A DNA stretch of 64,000 bases from positions 1,214,347 through 1,278,346 of the forward strand of contig NZ_VUOC01000001.1 in assembly GCF_008386695.1 (NCBI RefSeq), given 5' to 3'. Origin of the DNA: Chitinophaga agrisoli (lineage in GTDB: Bacteria > Bacteroidota > Bacteroidia > Chitinophagales > Chitinophagaceae). Made by a program: the position numbers and the translations under genes. The notes under the pieces are model-generated. The model worked only from the letters and a program-made list of their open reading frames with translations. It was not told the DNA's origin and searched no databases. How positions within the stretch are numbered: position 1 is the stretch's first letter; each line of letters starts with the position of its first letter. Below are positions 14,277-23,658 of this stretch, piece by piece.

Positions 14277-16775
14277 ATGCTTAGAAAGATATTACTGTTA
14301 CAACTGTGTTTGCTCGTAGGGTATTGTTCTACAGTGAGGGCGCAAGTGCCGTCTACTATATCAAGGGACCAGCTGAGACAGGTTAAAATAGACGATTTGT
14401 CTGATGACCAGATACGCCAGTTAGCGGCCAGGATGAAGCAGAGTAACGTCAGCTTTGATCAGATTGACGAATACGCACAGCAAAATGGAATACCGCCCGG
14501 CGAAGTTGCTAAGCTAAAAGCCAGACTCCAGCAACTTGGGCTTGATCAGCAACTGACAAACCAGAGCAAAAAAGACTCCAGCGCCGAGGATAATGAGGAA
14601 ACTGACCGCCAGGTAAGCGATAGCACGGACTATTGGGATCAGAAGTTGCGCAGGATCAACAGTAAGGAAGATTATGAGCGTGCTTTGCGGCGAAAGAAGA
14701 TTTTTGGCACAGAGCTTTTTAATAACAAGAATCTCACATTCGAGCCCAACCTTAGAATGCCAACGCCGCCTAATTACCGTATAGCGGCCAATGATGAACT
14801 GTTAATAGATGTATATGGTTATTCGGAAGTACAGCATCAGTTAAAGGTATCCCCTGACGGATATGTACGGATCCCCTATGTTGGGCCGGTATATGTAAAC
14901 GGTCTTACGATGGAAGAAGCCCGTGTCCGTATCACCAAGCAACTGTCATCTATTTATGGAGGCATTAAAACCGGTAATACCTTTGTTCAGATCTCCCTTG
15001 GTAGCATAAGAAGTATACGCGTGCTGCTGATAGGAGAGGTGGAGCAGCCAGGCACATACAGCTTACCTAGCCTGGCAACCGTAGCTAATGCACTGTATGT
15101 ATCCGGCGGCCCCAGCGAAAACGGTTCTTTCCGTAGTATACAGGTGATCCGTAACGGGCAGCCTGTAGCGACTTTTGATCTGTACGACTTCCTTTCTCAT
15201 GGCGATCTTACCAATAATATAGTACTGCAGGACCAGGACATAGTAAAGGTAAACCCCTATAAAACACGTGTTGAGCTGATGGGAGAGGTGAAGCGCCCTG
15301 CCATCTTTGAAGCAAAAGACGGTGAAAGCCTGCAGCAGATACTTGACTATGCAGGAGGCTACACAGACCGGGCTTATCATGAAGTTATCAAGGCTATCCG
15401 CGTTACTGATCGGCAACGGGAGGTAATGAATGTGCCAGCTGACCAGGTAGCCAGTTTCCACCTCCGGTCCGGTGACAAATACATTATAGATTCTGTTGTG
15501 AATCGTTACACAAACAGGATAACCATCAGCGGGGCTGTATACCACCCGGGTGATTATGCACTGGAGGACGGCATGACGATCGCGGATCTTATTAAGAAAG
15601 CAGACGGCGTAAAGGAAGAAGCTGCCATGGCTCGTGGTATAATACGGCGATTACAGGCAGATTATACGCCGGCTATGATCAACTTTAATGTGCTGGACGC
15701 GATCAACGGACGCCAAAATATATCCCTGCAACGGGAGGATAGCGTAGTCATATATTCCAAAATGGACCTGCGGCAATTATACCAGGTGACCATCGGTGGA
15801 GAGGTGAACCTGCCCGGCCGGTATCTTTATGCGGATAGCATGCATCTGGAAGACCTGATACTGCTGGCAGGCGGCCTAAGGGACGCCGCTTCTTTAAAGC
15901 ATGTCGAAATTGCCCGGCGCATACGTAACAATAGTATTGATTCAGTAGACAGCCGCATGGCCATCATACAACAATTTGATGTGAATGCGGACCTTAGCAA
16001 TAATCCCGGTGCAGCCGCTTTTGCGTTACAACCGTTTGACGAGATAGTGATCCGTAAGGCGCCTTCCTATGTGCAGCAAGCAAACATACAGATAGATGGG
16101 GAGGTGATGTTTACCGGCAAGTATACGATCAATACAAAACAGGAGCGTATTTCTGATGCAGTACGCCGGGCCGGTGGTTTGCGCCCGGAGGCCTACCCGG
16201 AAGGTGCGGTGCTGTTACGCAAAACCTTTGTGAATGAGTCAGATAGCGCTTTCCTTACCAACAAGCTGGAAGTATTCTACAACAAACTGCAGGATAGCTC
16301 TGATATAGAAAGAGTAAGAAATGTTGTACAGCGTAAGGAGCAGCTGCTGGGCATTAATCTTGACCAGATACTAAAGAACCCCGGGTCCAAATATGATCTG
16401 TTGCTGGAAGAAGGCGATATCCTGAAAGTGCCTAAAAAGCTGCAGACAGTGCAGGTTTTTGGCGAAATATATTTCCCCAAAAAGCTGCGGTTTGATAAAA
16501 ATACAGACTTCCGGGATTATATAAGGGGCGCTGGCGGTTTTACATCCCAGGCATTGAAGAGACGTAGCTATATCGTATATGCTAATGGTGAGGTGAAGAA
16601 TACCCGTAAGGTATTGTTCTTTAATAGTTATCCCAAGGTAAAACCAGGCGCCGAAATATATGTGCCTACAAAAAAAGACAGAAAAGGGCTCAGTGGTCCT
16701 GAAGCCATCGGTATAACAAGCGGATTGGCGTCAGTGGCATTGATCGTTATAACAATATTAGACCGGATCAAGTAA
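14277..16775 (+). CDS. Polysaccharide export outer membrane protein (SLBB repeats, Wza-like)
   Basis: 832 residues with a signal peptide ending near VRAQ. A polysaccharide export domain (NDELLIDVYGYSEVQHQLKV, about 177) is followed by six SLBB-type units starting near residues 248, 331, 415, 504, 604 and 725, each with a G-E-V/I core and a closing GG or DG. The C-terminus has a hydrophobic segment and DRIK. Wza-type proteins form the outer membrane exit channel for capsule. The longer multi-SLBB form is usual in Bacteroidota. First gene of the locus, 9 bp before the nucleotide-sugar dehydrogenase gene. Confidence 0.9.
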   Translation: MLRKILLLQLCLLVGYCSTVRAQVPSTISRDQLRQVKIDDLSDDQIRQLAARMKQSNVSFDQIDEYAQQNGIPPGEVAKLKARLQQLGLDQQLTNQSKKDSSAEDNEETDRQVSDSTDYWDQKLRRINSKEDYERALRRKKIFGTELFNNKNLTFEPNLRMPTPPNYRIAANDELLIDVYGYSEVQHQLKVSPDGYVRIPYVGPVYVNGLTMEEARVRITKQLSSIYGGIKTGNTFVQISLGSIRSIRVLLIGEVEQPGTYSLPSLATVANALYVSGGPSENGSFRSIQVIRNGQPVATFDLYDFLSHGDLTNNIVLQDQDIVKVNPYKTRVELMGEVKRPAIFEAKDGESLQQILDYAGGYTDRAYHEVIKAIRVTDRQREVMNVPADQVASFHLRSGDKYIIDSVVNRYTNRITISGAVYHPGDYALEDGMTIADLIKKADGVKEEAAMARGIIRRLQADYTPAMINFNVLDAINGRQNISLQREDSVVIYSKMDLRQLYQVTIGGEVNLPGRYLYADSMHLEDLILLAGGLRDAASLKHVEIARRIRNNSIDSVDSRMAIIQQFDVNADLSNNPGAAAFALQPFDEIVIRKAPSYVQQANIQIDGEVMFTGKYTINTKQERISDAVRRAGGLRPEAYPEGAVLLRKTFVNESDSAFLTNKLEVFYNKLQDSSDIERVRNVVQRKEQLLGINLDQILKNPGSKYDLLLEEGDILKVPKKLQTVQVFGEIYFPKKLRFDKNTDFRDYIRGAGGFTSQALKRRSYIVYANGEVKNTRKVLFFNSYPKVKPGAEIYVPTKKDRKGLSGPEAIGITSGLASVALIVITILDRIK

Positions 16776-16784
16776 ATAGCCGAT

Positions 16785-18077
16785 ATGACATCCATGCCCT
16801 ACAAGATTGCGGTAATAGGTTTGGGATATGTGGGGCTACCGTTGGCCATTGAGTTTGGAAAGAAGTATGATGTGTTGGGTTTTGATATTGATCAGCACCG
16901 GATCAGCGAACTGCAGGCAGGCAATGATCATACGCACGAAGCTGATCTGGAGGCGCTATTCACGGTAACGCAAAAGCGCAGGGAAGTTGAGGGGGCGGGA
17001 TTATGTTTCTCTGCTGATCTATCTTCCTTATCGGCATATACGACGTATATTGTTACAGTACCCACTCCGCTTAATCAGTTCAAAGCGCCTGATCTGCAAC
17101 CTTTGCTCAGGGCTACGGCAATGCTGGGGCGGGTGTTGAAAAAGGGAGACCTGGTGATCTATGAATCTACGGTGTACCCGGGCTGTACGGAAGAGGATTG
17201 TGTGCCCGTACTGGAGCAGGAATCGGGGCTGCAATATAATGTTGATTTTTTCTGTGGTTATTCTCCCGAGCGGATCAATCCCGGCGACAAGGTAAATACC
17301 CTTACGAAGATCAAAAAAGTTACTTCTGGCTCCACAGGCGCAATTGCCAACCGTGTAGATGAGCTGTACCGGAGTATAATTACGGCCGGTACACATAAAG
17401 CGCCCAGTATCAGGGTGGCCGAGGCGTCGAAAGCAATTGAGAATGCGCAGCGGGACCTTAATATCAGTTTTGTGAATGAGCTGGCGCTGATATTTGACAG
17501 AATGGGGATTGATACGATGGATGTGATAGAAGCGGCAGCCACCAAATGGAACTTTCTGAAATACACGCCCGGCCTGGTAGGCGGGCATTGTATAGGTGTA
17601 GATCCTTATTACCTGGCTCACAAGGCAGAGGCTTTGGGCTACCGTCCGGAAGTAATACTTTCCGGTCGTAAGGTGAATGATAACATGGGCATGTTTGTAG
17701 CCAATAAAGTGGTCAAACTGCTCATAAAAAAAGGTCATAAAATAGATGGCTCCCGCGCATTGGTGCTGGGTTTTGCATTTAAGGAAAACTGTCCGGATAT
17801 CCGTAATTCCCGGGTGATAGACATTTACCGCGAGCTTGTACAGTTTGGGCTTTCAGTAGACGTTTATGATCCGCATGCTTCAGCGGTGATCGTGAAAAAA
17901 GAATATGGGATTACCTTAAAAGAGAAGCCGGATCAGCGGTATGACGCCATTATCCTTGCAGTGGCTCACCGTGAGTTCAGGGAGATGGATTATGCTGAGC
18001 TGAGGAATGGTGCGGCAGCGGTAGTGTTTGACACCAAGTCATTTCTGGACCGGCAGATAGTTGACGGAAGACTATAA
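16785..18077 (+). CDS. Nucleotide sugar dehydrogenase (UDP-HexNAc 6-dehydrogenase type)
   Basis: 430 residues. The NAD fold starts with IGLGYVGLPLAIEFG; the catalytic Cys is C269 in GGHCIGVDPYYL. Sequence phrases (YESTVYPGCTEED, SPERINPGD) match the TviB/WbpA/VipA branch that oxidises UDP-N-acetylhexosamine to the uronic acid, rather than UDP-glucose dehydrogenases. It would supply an acidic sugar nucleotide for the glycan. ATG 16785 is used; an internal ATG at 16794 would also keep the fold. It sits between export genes. Confidence 0.85.
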   Translation: MTSMPYKIAVIGLGYVGLPLAIEFGKKYDVLGFDIDQHRISELQAGNDHTHEADLEALFTVTQKRREVEGAGLCFSADLSSLSAYTTYIVTVPTPLNQFKAPDLQPLLRATAMLGRVLKKGDLVIYESTVYPGCTEEDCVPVLEQESGLQYNVDFFCGYSPERINPGDKVNTLTKIKKVTSGSTGAIANRVDELYRSIITAGTHKAPSIRVAEASKAIENAQRDLNISFVNELALIFDRMGIDTMDVIEAAATKWNFLKYTPGLVGGHCIGVDPYYLAHKAEALGYRPEVILSGRKVNDNMGMFVANKVVKLLIKKGHKIDGSRALVLGFAFKENCPDIRNSRVIDIYRELVQFGLSVDVYDPHASAVIVKKEYGITLKEKPDQRYDAIILAVAHREFREMDYAELRNGAAAVVFDTKSFLDRQIVDGRL

Positions 18078-18110
18078 ATTCATAAGATTTAAGATCATAT
18101 AGCTTAATAA

Positions 18111-19190
18111 ATGCAAGAAGAAAAGCAATATACGACACCACAGACAGAAGAGGTGACATTGAAAGATGTTATACTAAAAATGCAGGACTGGTGGCGGTTT
18201 CTGTTACGCAAATGGCTGACCATTGTGATCTGTGGCCTGGTGGGCGCTGGTCTGGGTCTCACCTATGCGCTCCTTAAGAAGCCGAAGTATATGGGCGAGC
18301 TTACATTCGTGCTTGAAGACAGCAAGTCCAACCCCTTGTCGGCCTATATGGGTTTGGCCAGCCAGTTCGGAATTGATCTGGGAGGAGCATCTGGTAGTGG
18401 CGTATTTCAAGGGGATAACATCCTGACATTTTTGAAATCGCGCCTGCTGATAGAAAAAACGCTGCTTTCTCCGGTGCAGCTGGCTGATAAGAGAATAACG
18501 CTGGTTGACTATTATATCAGGATTACCGAGCAGGAAGAAAAATTCAAGAAACTACGAAAACCGGATGGAATATATTTTCCGTTTCAGCAGAAGCGGGAGA
18601 ATTTCTCCATTTTACAGGATAGCGTTTTGTTCCTTGTGCAGGAGGCTATAGTTAAATCGGCGCTGACAGTGGAGAAGCCAGACAAAAAGCTGAGTTTTAT
18701 CTCTGTAAAATGTACCTCTCCCAGCGAACTGTTCTCCAAAATATTCACTGAGCGCCTGGTGAAGCAGGCAATTGACTTTTATGTTAATACCAAGATAGGT
18801 CGTACAAAGGTTAATGTGGACAAGCTGCAAATAACGGCAGATTCCCTGGAGATGCTGCTGAATAGAAAAACATATTCGCTTGCGGAAATGCGGGATCTGA
18901 ACCAGAACCCTGCCAGGCAGGTAGCCGGCGTGGGCGCAGAAGTGCAGGCCCGCGATAAACTGGTTTTACAGACCATGTATGGGGAAGTGATCAAGAACCT
19001 TGAGCTCAGTAAGATGGCAATGGCGCAGGAAACGCCGCTGGTGCAGATCGTAGATACGCCCATTTTGCCTTTAAAGAAAGTAAAGGTGGGCCGTTTGGCA
19101 GGTCTGGTTGTAGGTGGTTTCCTGGGCGGTTTTCTGACGCTGCTGGCGCTTATCTCCGGAAAGATCTACCGGGATGTTATGAACAAGTAA
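18111..19190 (+). CDS. Wzz-type chain length determinant protein
   Basis: 359 residues. Membrane helix near residues 41-60 (LTIVICGLVGAGLGLTYALL) and another at about 325-345 (GRLAGLVVGGFLGGFLTLLA) bracket a periplasmic region with helical segments, the Wzz/GumC layout. The region between starts with the typical YMGELTFVLED. There is no C-terminal tyrosine kinase domain. It would set chain length together with the Wzy-like protein at 37.0 kb and the export protein upstream. Confidence 0.85.
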   Translation: MQEEKQYTTPQTEEVTLKDVILKMQDWWRFLLRKWLTIVICGLVGAGLGLTYALLKKPKYMGELTFVLEDSKSNPLSAYMGLASQFGIDLGGASGSGVFQGDNILTFLKSRLLIEKTLLSPVQLADKRITLVDYYIRITEQEEKFKKLRKPDGIYFPFQQKRENFSILQDSVLFLVQEAIVKSALTVEKPDKKLSFISVKCTSPSELFSKIFTERLVKQAIDFYVNTKIGRTKVNVDKLQITADSLEMLLNRKTYSLAEMRDLNQNPARQVAGVGAEVQARDKLVLQTMYGEVIKNLELSKMAMAQETPLVQIVDTPILPLKKVKVGRLAGLVVGGFLGGFLTLLALISGKIYRDVMNK

Positions 19191-19256
19191 CGAGTAACAG
19201 CAGCAACAAACAAACTGAATTTTTACTAGGATTTCGATTAAAATAATGTTTTCACA

Positions 19257-20273
19257 ATGTTAGATTTAAATGGTAAAAGTATCCTGATTACAGGTGGTAC
19301 CGGTTCCTTTGGAAAAGCCTTCACAAAAATTGTACTTGAGAGGTGGCCCCATATCAAAAGATTAGTGATCTATTCAAGGGATGAACAGAAACAGTTCCAG
19401 ATGGCTATGGACTACCCTGAATCAAAATATCCCATGATCCGCTTTTTTATTGGTGATGTAAGGGACGGAGATCGTTTGAAGCGTGCGCTGAAGAATGTTG
19501 AGTATGTTATTCACGCGGCCGCAATGAAACATGTTCCCATTGCTGAGTATAACCCCATGGAGTGCATTAAGACAAATATCATGGGCGCCGAAAATATTAT
19601 TGATGCAAGCCTGGAAGGCAGCATCCAGAAGGTAGTGGCGCTCTCAACGGATAAGGCAGCAGCTCCTATTAACCTGTATGGCGCTACCAAACTGGCTTCT
19701 GATAAGCTGTTTGTGGCCGCCAACAATATCCGCGGGGCTAATCCTATAAAATTCTCCGTGGTAAGATACGGGAATGTGATGGGCTCTAATGGATCTGTGA
19801 TACCGTTCTTCCTTAATAAAAGAAAAGAACGCGTATTACCGATAACAGATACCGCAATGACCCGTTTCAACATTACGCTTACAGAAGGCGTGGAAATGGT
19901 GTTACATGCATTGGAATCCGCATGGGGCGGGGAGCTTTTTGTTCCTAAGATCCCGTCATACAAAATAACAGATGTTGCAGAGGCCATAGGTCCTGACTGC
20001 GAGCATAGAGTCGTAGGCATCAGGCCGGGAGAAAAGATCCATGAAGAAATGATCACCAGCTCCGACTCTTTCTCCACATACGATCTTGGTAAGTATTATA
20101 CCATCCTTCCGCAGAACCTTAGCTTTAAAATAGGGGATTTCATCGATCAGTTCAATGCTAAAAAGGTACCAGAAGGGTTCCGGTATAATTCAGGTGAGAA
20201 TACGGAATGGGTATCAGTGGAAGAACTTCGGAAATTGATCAAGGAGCACGTAGACCCAACTTTTACAATTTAA
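19257..20273 (+). CDS. pseB: UDP-N-acetylglucosamine 4,6-dehydratase (inverting)
   Basis: 338 residues, an extended SDR: ITGGTGSFGKAF binds NADP, LSTDKAAAPINLYGATK carries the Asp-Lys and Tyr-x3-Lys catalytic residues of PseB. The enzyme converts UDP-GlcNAc to UDP-2-acetamido-2,6-dideoxy-L-arabino-hexos-4-ulose, the first step of pseudaminic acid synthesis. The assignment is strengthened by pseC 4 bp downstream and the rest of the pathway behind it. FlaA1-type assignment without Pse would be the alternative, ruled out by context. Confidence 0.93.
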   Translation: MLDLNGKSILITGGTGSFGKAFTKIVLERWPHIKRLVIYSRDEQKQFQMAMDYPESKYPMIRFFIGDVRDGDRLKRALKNVEYVIHAAAMKHVPIAEYNPMECIKTNIMGAENIIDASLEGSIQKVVALSTDKAAAPINLYGATKLASDKLFVAANNIRGANPIKFSVVRYGNVMGSNGSVIPFFLNKRKERVLPITDTAMTRFNITLTEGVEMVLHALESAWGGELFVPKIPSYKITDVAEAIGPDCEHRVVGIRPGEKIHEEMITSSDSFSTYDLGKYYTILPQNLSFKIGDFIDQFNAKKVPEGFRYNSGENTEWVSVEELRKLIKEHVDPTFTI

Positions 20274-20277
20274 TAGC

Positions 20278-21477
20278 ATGAAAGCGATCCCATACGGCAA
20301 ACAGGATATACAACAGGATGATATAGATGCGGTAATAAGTGCCCTTACATCCGACTATCTTACGCAAGGCCCGAGAATACTGGAGTTTGAAAAAGCTTTT
20401 GCTGCTTACACAGGAGCGAAGTATGCCGTTGCAGTTGCAAATGGTACTGCAGCATTGCATTTAAGTGCCATGGTGCTTAATGTGCAGCCGGGCGACAAGG
20501 TAATTACTACTGCTATTACTTTTGCGGCTTCTGCAAACTGCGTAAGATATTGCGGAGGCGAGGTGGTCTTTTGTGATATAGATCCGGAGACTTACCTGTT
20601 AGATCTCCGGCAGGTACGCAGTTTACTTGAGAGTCATCCCCGCAATACATTTAAAGGGATCATCCCGGTTGATTTTGCCGGTTATCCGGTCAACCTTGAA
20701 GCATTCAGGCAGTTGGCAGACGAATACGGATTATGGATCATAGAGGATGCCTGCCACTCTCCCGGAGCATATTTTACGGATAGTAAAGGCGTTAGACAGC
20801 ATTGCGGTAATGGTAACTTTGCTGATCTTTCTGTTTTCTCCTTTCATCCTGTGAAACATATTGCTGCCGGAGAAGGGGGAATGGTTACAACAAATAGCGA
20901 AGCACTGTATAAAAAACTGATGCTTTTAAGAACGCACGGCATTACCAGGGACCAGGATGCATTTATCAACGGGCAGGAGCTGGCTTCTGCCGGTGAGGAT
21001 GCTACAAACTATCCGGGCTGGTATATGGAAATGCAGACTTTAGGGTTCAATTACCGCCTTACTGACTTCCAGGCTGCACTGGGTCTGAGCCAGCTGAAGA
21101 AAGCAGATGCGGGCCTGGCGCGCAGGAAAGAGATCGCAAAGAGATATGATACCGCATTCAAGGGGCATCCCGCCATCCAGAGCCTCGGCTTGGAGCTACA
21201 GGAACAGGATACCTCTCACGCATACCATCTCTATGTTATACAGGTGAAGAAAAGACTGGGGTTGTATAACTCGCTCAGGCAGGATAACATCTTTCCGCAG
21301 ATACACTACATACCAGTTCACCTGATGCCATACTATCAGCAGCAGGGCTGGAAAAAGGGTGATTTGCCGGTTGCGGAAGATTATTATGCGCATTGCCTGA
21401 GCTTACCGATGTATCCTTCCTTAAGTAATGAGGAACAGGATTTCGTTATCGACAGGATATTGAAGTACTTCAGCTGA
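20278..21477 (+). CDS. pseC: UDP-4-amino-4,6-dideoxy-N-acetyl-beta-L-altrosamine transaminase
   Basis: 399 residues, DegT/DnrJ/EryC1/StrS aminotransferase fold. The PLP lysine is K193 in SFHPVKHIAAGEGG. N-terminal IPYGKQDIQQDDIDAVISAL and VAVANGTAALHL are typical of PseC. It transaminates the PseB product using glutamate. It starts 4 bp after the pseB stop, so the two are cotranscribed and probably coupled. Confidence 0.93.
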   Translation: MKAIPYGKQDIQQDDIDAVISALTSDYLTQGPRILEFEKAFAAYTGAKYAVAVANGTAALHLSAMVLNVQPGDKVITTAITFAASANCVRYCGGEVVFCDIDPETYLLDLRQVRSLLESHPRNTFKGIIPVDFAGYPVNLEAFRQLADEYGLWIIEDACHSPGAYFTDSKGVRQHCGNGNFADLSVFSFHPVKHIAAGEGGMVTTNSEALYKKLMLLRTHGITRDQDAFINGQELASAGEDATNYPGWYMEMQTLGFNYRLTDFQAALGLSQLKKADAGLARRKEIAKRYDTAFKGHPAIQSLGLELQEQDTSHAYHLYVIQVKKRLGLYNSLRQDNIFPQIHYIPVHLMPYYQQQGWKKGDLPVAEDYYAHCLSLPMYPSLSNEEQDFVIDRILKYFS

Positions 21478-21487
21478 TCTATTAACT

Positions 21488-22192
21488 ATGAAAAATCTGG
21501 CTATTATACCAGCTAGGGGCGGGAGTAAACGTATTCCCCGGAAAAATATAAAGCCTTTTCTGGATAAGCCCATTATCTCATATTCTATTCAGGCAGCGCT
21601 GGATACAGGGCTTTTTGATGAAGTGATGGTTTCTACGGATGATCCTGAAATTGCAGCTGTGGCACAAGCCTGCGGAGCGCAGGTCCCGTTTTTCCGCTCC
21701 GGGCAAAATTCCAACGACTTTGCAACGCTGACAGATGTGATACTCGAAGTGGTGGCGGCATATGAGGCCAAACAGCAGGGGCCGGAAAATATTTGTTGTA
21801 TACTGGCCACGGCGCCGTTCATTACTGCTTCAAGATTGAAAGAGGCTTATGATAAGATGCTGAATGAGCAGCTTACATCGGTTTTTCCGGTAGTTAAGTT
21901 CTCCTATCCTATCCAACGCGCGTTAAAGGTGGATCCTGTAACCGGCCTGGTAAGTATGCTCTATCCGGAACACCTCACCACCCGCTCTCAGGATCTTGAA
22001 GAATATTATCATGATAGCGGCCAGTTCTATTGGGCTAAGCCGGATGCGCTCAGAAGTGAACAAACACTTTTTACCGCCAGGGCAGGCATGCTGGCCTTAT
22101 CACAAACAGAAGTGCAGGATATTGATAGTGAAGATGATTGGTTGATGGCTGAGCAGAAATTCAGGCTGATGAATTTATACAAAGGAGCATGA
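21488..22192 (+). CDS. pseF: Pseudaminic acid cytidylyltransferase
   Basis: 234 residues with the CMP-nonulosonate synthetase start IIPARGGSKRIPRKNIKPF (residues 5-23) and later HDSGQFYWAK. PseF activates pseudaminic acid as CMP-Pse for transfer. Its stop overlaps the start of the next gene by 4 bp (ATGA). In the pathway it acts last, although it lies in the middle of the operon. Confidence 0.92.
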   Translation: MKNLAIIPARGGSKRIPRKNIKPFLDKPIISYSIQAALDTGLFDEVMVSTDDPEIAAVAQACGAQVPFFRSGQNSNDFATLTDVILEVVAAYEAKQQGPENICCILATAPFITASRLKEAYDKMLNEQLTSVFPVVKFSYPIQRALKVDPVTGLVSMLYPEHLTTRSQDLEEYYHDSGQFYWAKPDALRSEQTLFTARAGMLALSQTEVQDIDSEDDWLMAEQKFRLMNLYKGA

Positions 22193-23658
22193 AGAAACGG
22201 GTTAATTTCAGGGCGGATGGGAATAGCAGCATAGGGCTTGGGCATGTTGTAAGGAGTTGCGCACTTGCAGCTATGCTGAGAGATGATTTTGAATGCCATT
22301 TTTTTATCAGGGAACCTTCGCCGGTTTTAAGGGAACAAATATTGGAAAGCTGCCAGGAGGTACACATACTACCGGCTGACACTGATTATCTGGAAGAAGC
22401 AGAAAAACTAACAGGCATACTGACAGGTGAAGAGATCGTAGTGCTGGATGGATATAATTTCGATACAGCTTATCAGGAGATAATAAGAAAAACAGGTTGC
22501 AAGCTCGTTTGCATTGATGATATTCACGCCTATAAATTTCTCGCTGATGTAGTGATAAACCACGCGGGCGGAATGAGCAGGGAAGATTATGACACTAAAC
22601 CTTTTACCCAGTTATACCTGGGCACGGAATATGCGCTGTTAAGACGCGATTTCCTGGAGGAGGCAAAGAACAGATCTCTCGCAAAAGATAAAGAGATTTT
22701 TATTTGTCTGGGCGGCGCCGATATTAATAATGACCTGATCGGCATATTGTCTTTTTTGGAGGCCAATGGGGTAAAAGAGAAATGTAATATTGTTCTTGGC
22801 AGTGCCTACCGGCATTTTGAGGAGCTGAAAGCAATGCTTGAGCGCACCAGCCTGCAGACAGAAGTGATCCGTAATGCTTCGCCGAAAGAAATGATAGCCG
22901 TGATGAAAAGGTCTGCATGTGCTATTTGCCCTCCCAGCACAATATCATATGAATATCTTTCCCTGGGAGGAGTTTTATATCTGAAACAAACGGCAGATAA
23001 TCAGAAAGACGTATTGTCTTTCTTCGTAAAGAAAGGGTTAGCTTTTGACCTGAAAGAATTTGGGAGCATAGACGAAACCAGGATACAAGCAAGTTTGAAA
23101 GCGCAAGCCTTATTTTTTGATGGCAGGTCAGATGAAAGACTGCGCCTTATTTTTGAGCGGCTGCATGACAGATATGCTTTGACTGTAAGACGGGCCTGCG
23201 CGGATGATGTCTTGTTGTTCTATAACTGGGCCAATGACCCGGAAGTGCGGGCTGCGGCGCTGAGTACTGCTCCCATACCTCGTGAATCACATATAAGCTG
23301 GTTTAATGCAAAGCAGCAGGATGAAAATGCCTTTATGTATGTGGTTAGCTGGAATAACGATGAGATGGGGCAGGTGAGATTTGATACGGAAAAAGGAAAG
23401 GAGAGAGCGGTTATCGATTATTCGATAGATAAGCGCTACAGGAATAAAGGGTTGGGCGCGGCGATGCTCAAGATGGCGACAGAGTGGTTTGTGAAGGAAT
23501 TGGGGCATTCCATATTACTGGAAGCTGTTGTAAAAACGGATAATATCGCATCTAACCGCGTATTTGAGAACCTGGGCTTTCAGTTCATAGAGCAGCGTAG
23601 CATAACCGGCGCTCTTTGTAATTTTTATACTTGTCTGATTAATATTGATGAAGTATGA
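22189..23658 (+). CDS. PseG-PseH fusion: UDP-sugar hydrolase with N-acetyltransferase domain
   Basis: 489 residues. Residues 1 to about 320 are PseG-like: FRADGNSSIGLGHVVR at the start, then IDDIHAY, CLGGADINND and CPPSTISYEYLSLG, the GT-B-like fold that removes UDP. Residues about 325-489 are a GNAT domain: VRRACADDVLLFYNWANDPE, then DYSIDKRYRNKGLGAAML (acetyl-CoA loop) and ASNRVFENLGF. PseH acetylates the 4-amino group and PseG then hydrolyses the UDP link, so the fusion joins two consecutive steps. It overlaps pseF by 4 bp and the formyltransferase gene by 4 bp. Confidence 0.9.
   Translation: MKKRVNFRADGNSSIGLGHVVRSCALAAMLRDDFECHFFIREPSPVLREQILESCQEVHILPADTDYLEEAEKLTGILTGEEIVVLDGYNFDTAYQEIIRKTGCKLVCIDDIHAYKFLADVVINHAGGMSREDYDTKPFTQLYLGTEYALLRRDFLEEAKNRSLAKDKEIFICLGGADINNDLIGILSFLEANGVKEKCNIVLGSAYRHFEELKAMLERTSLQTEVIRNASPKEMIAVMKRSACAICPPSTISYEYLSLGGVLYLKQTADNQKDVLSFFVKKGLAFDLKEFGSIDETRIQASLKAQALFFDGRSDERLRLIFERLHDRYALTVRRACADDVLLFYNWANDPEVRAAALSTAPIPRESHISWFNAKQQDENAFMYVVSWNNDEMGQVRFDTEKGKERAVIDYSIDKRYRNKGLGAAMLKMATEWFVKELGHSILLEAVVKTDNIASNRVFENLGFQFIEQRSITGALCNFYTCLINIDEV

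Noticed and set aside
16784-17738. Long minus-strand frame (17028-17738) inside the nucleotide sugar dehydrogenase gene
   Set aside because: Antisense to a conserved enzyme; sequence has no protein family character.
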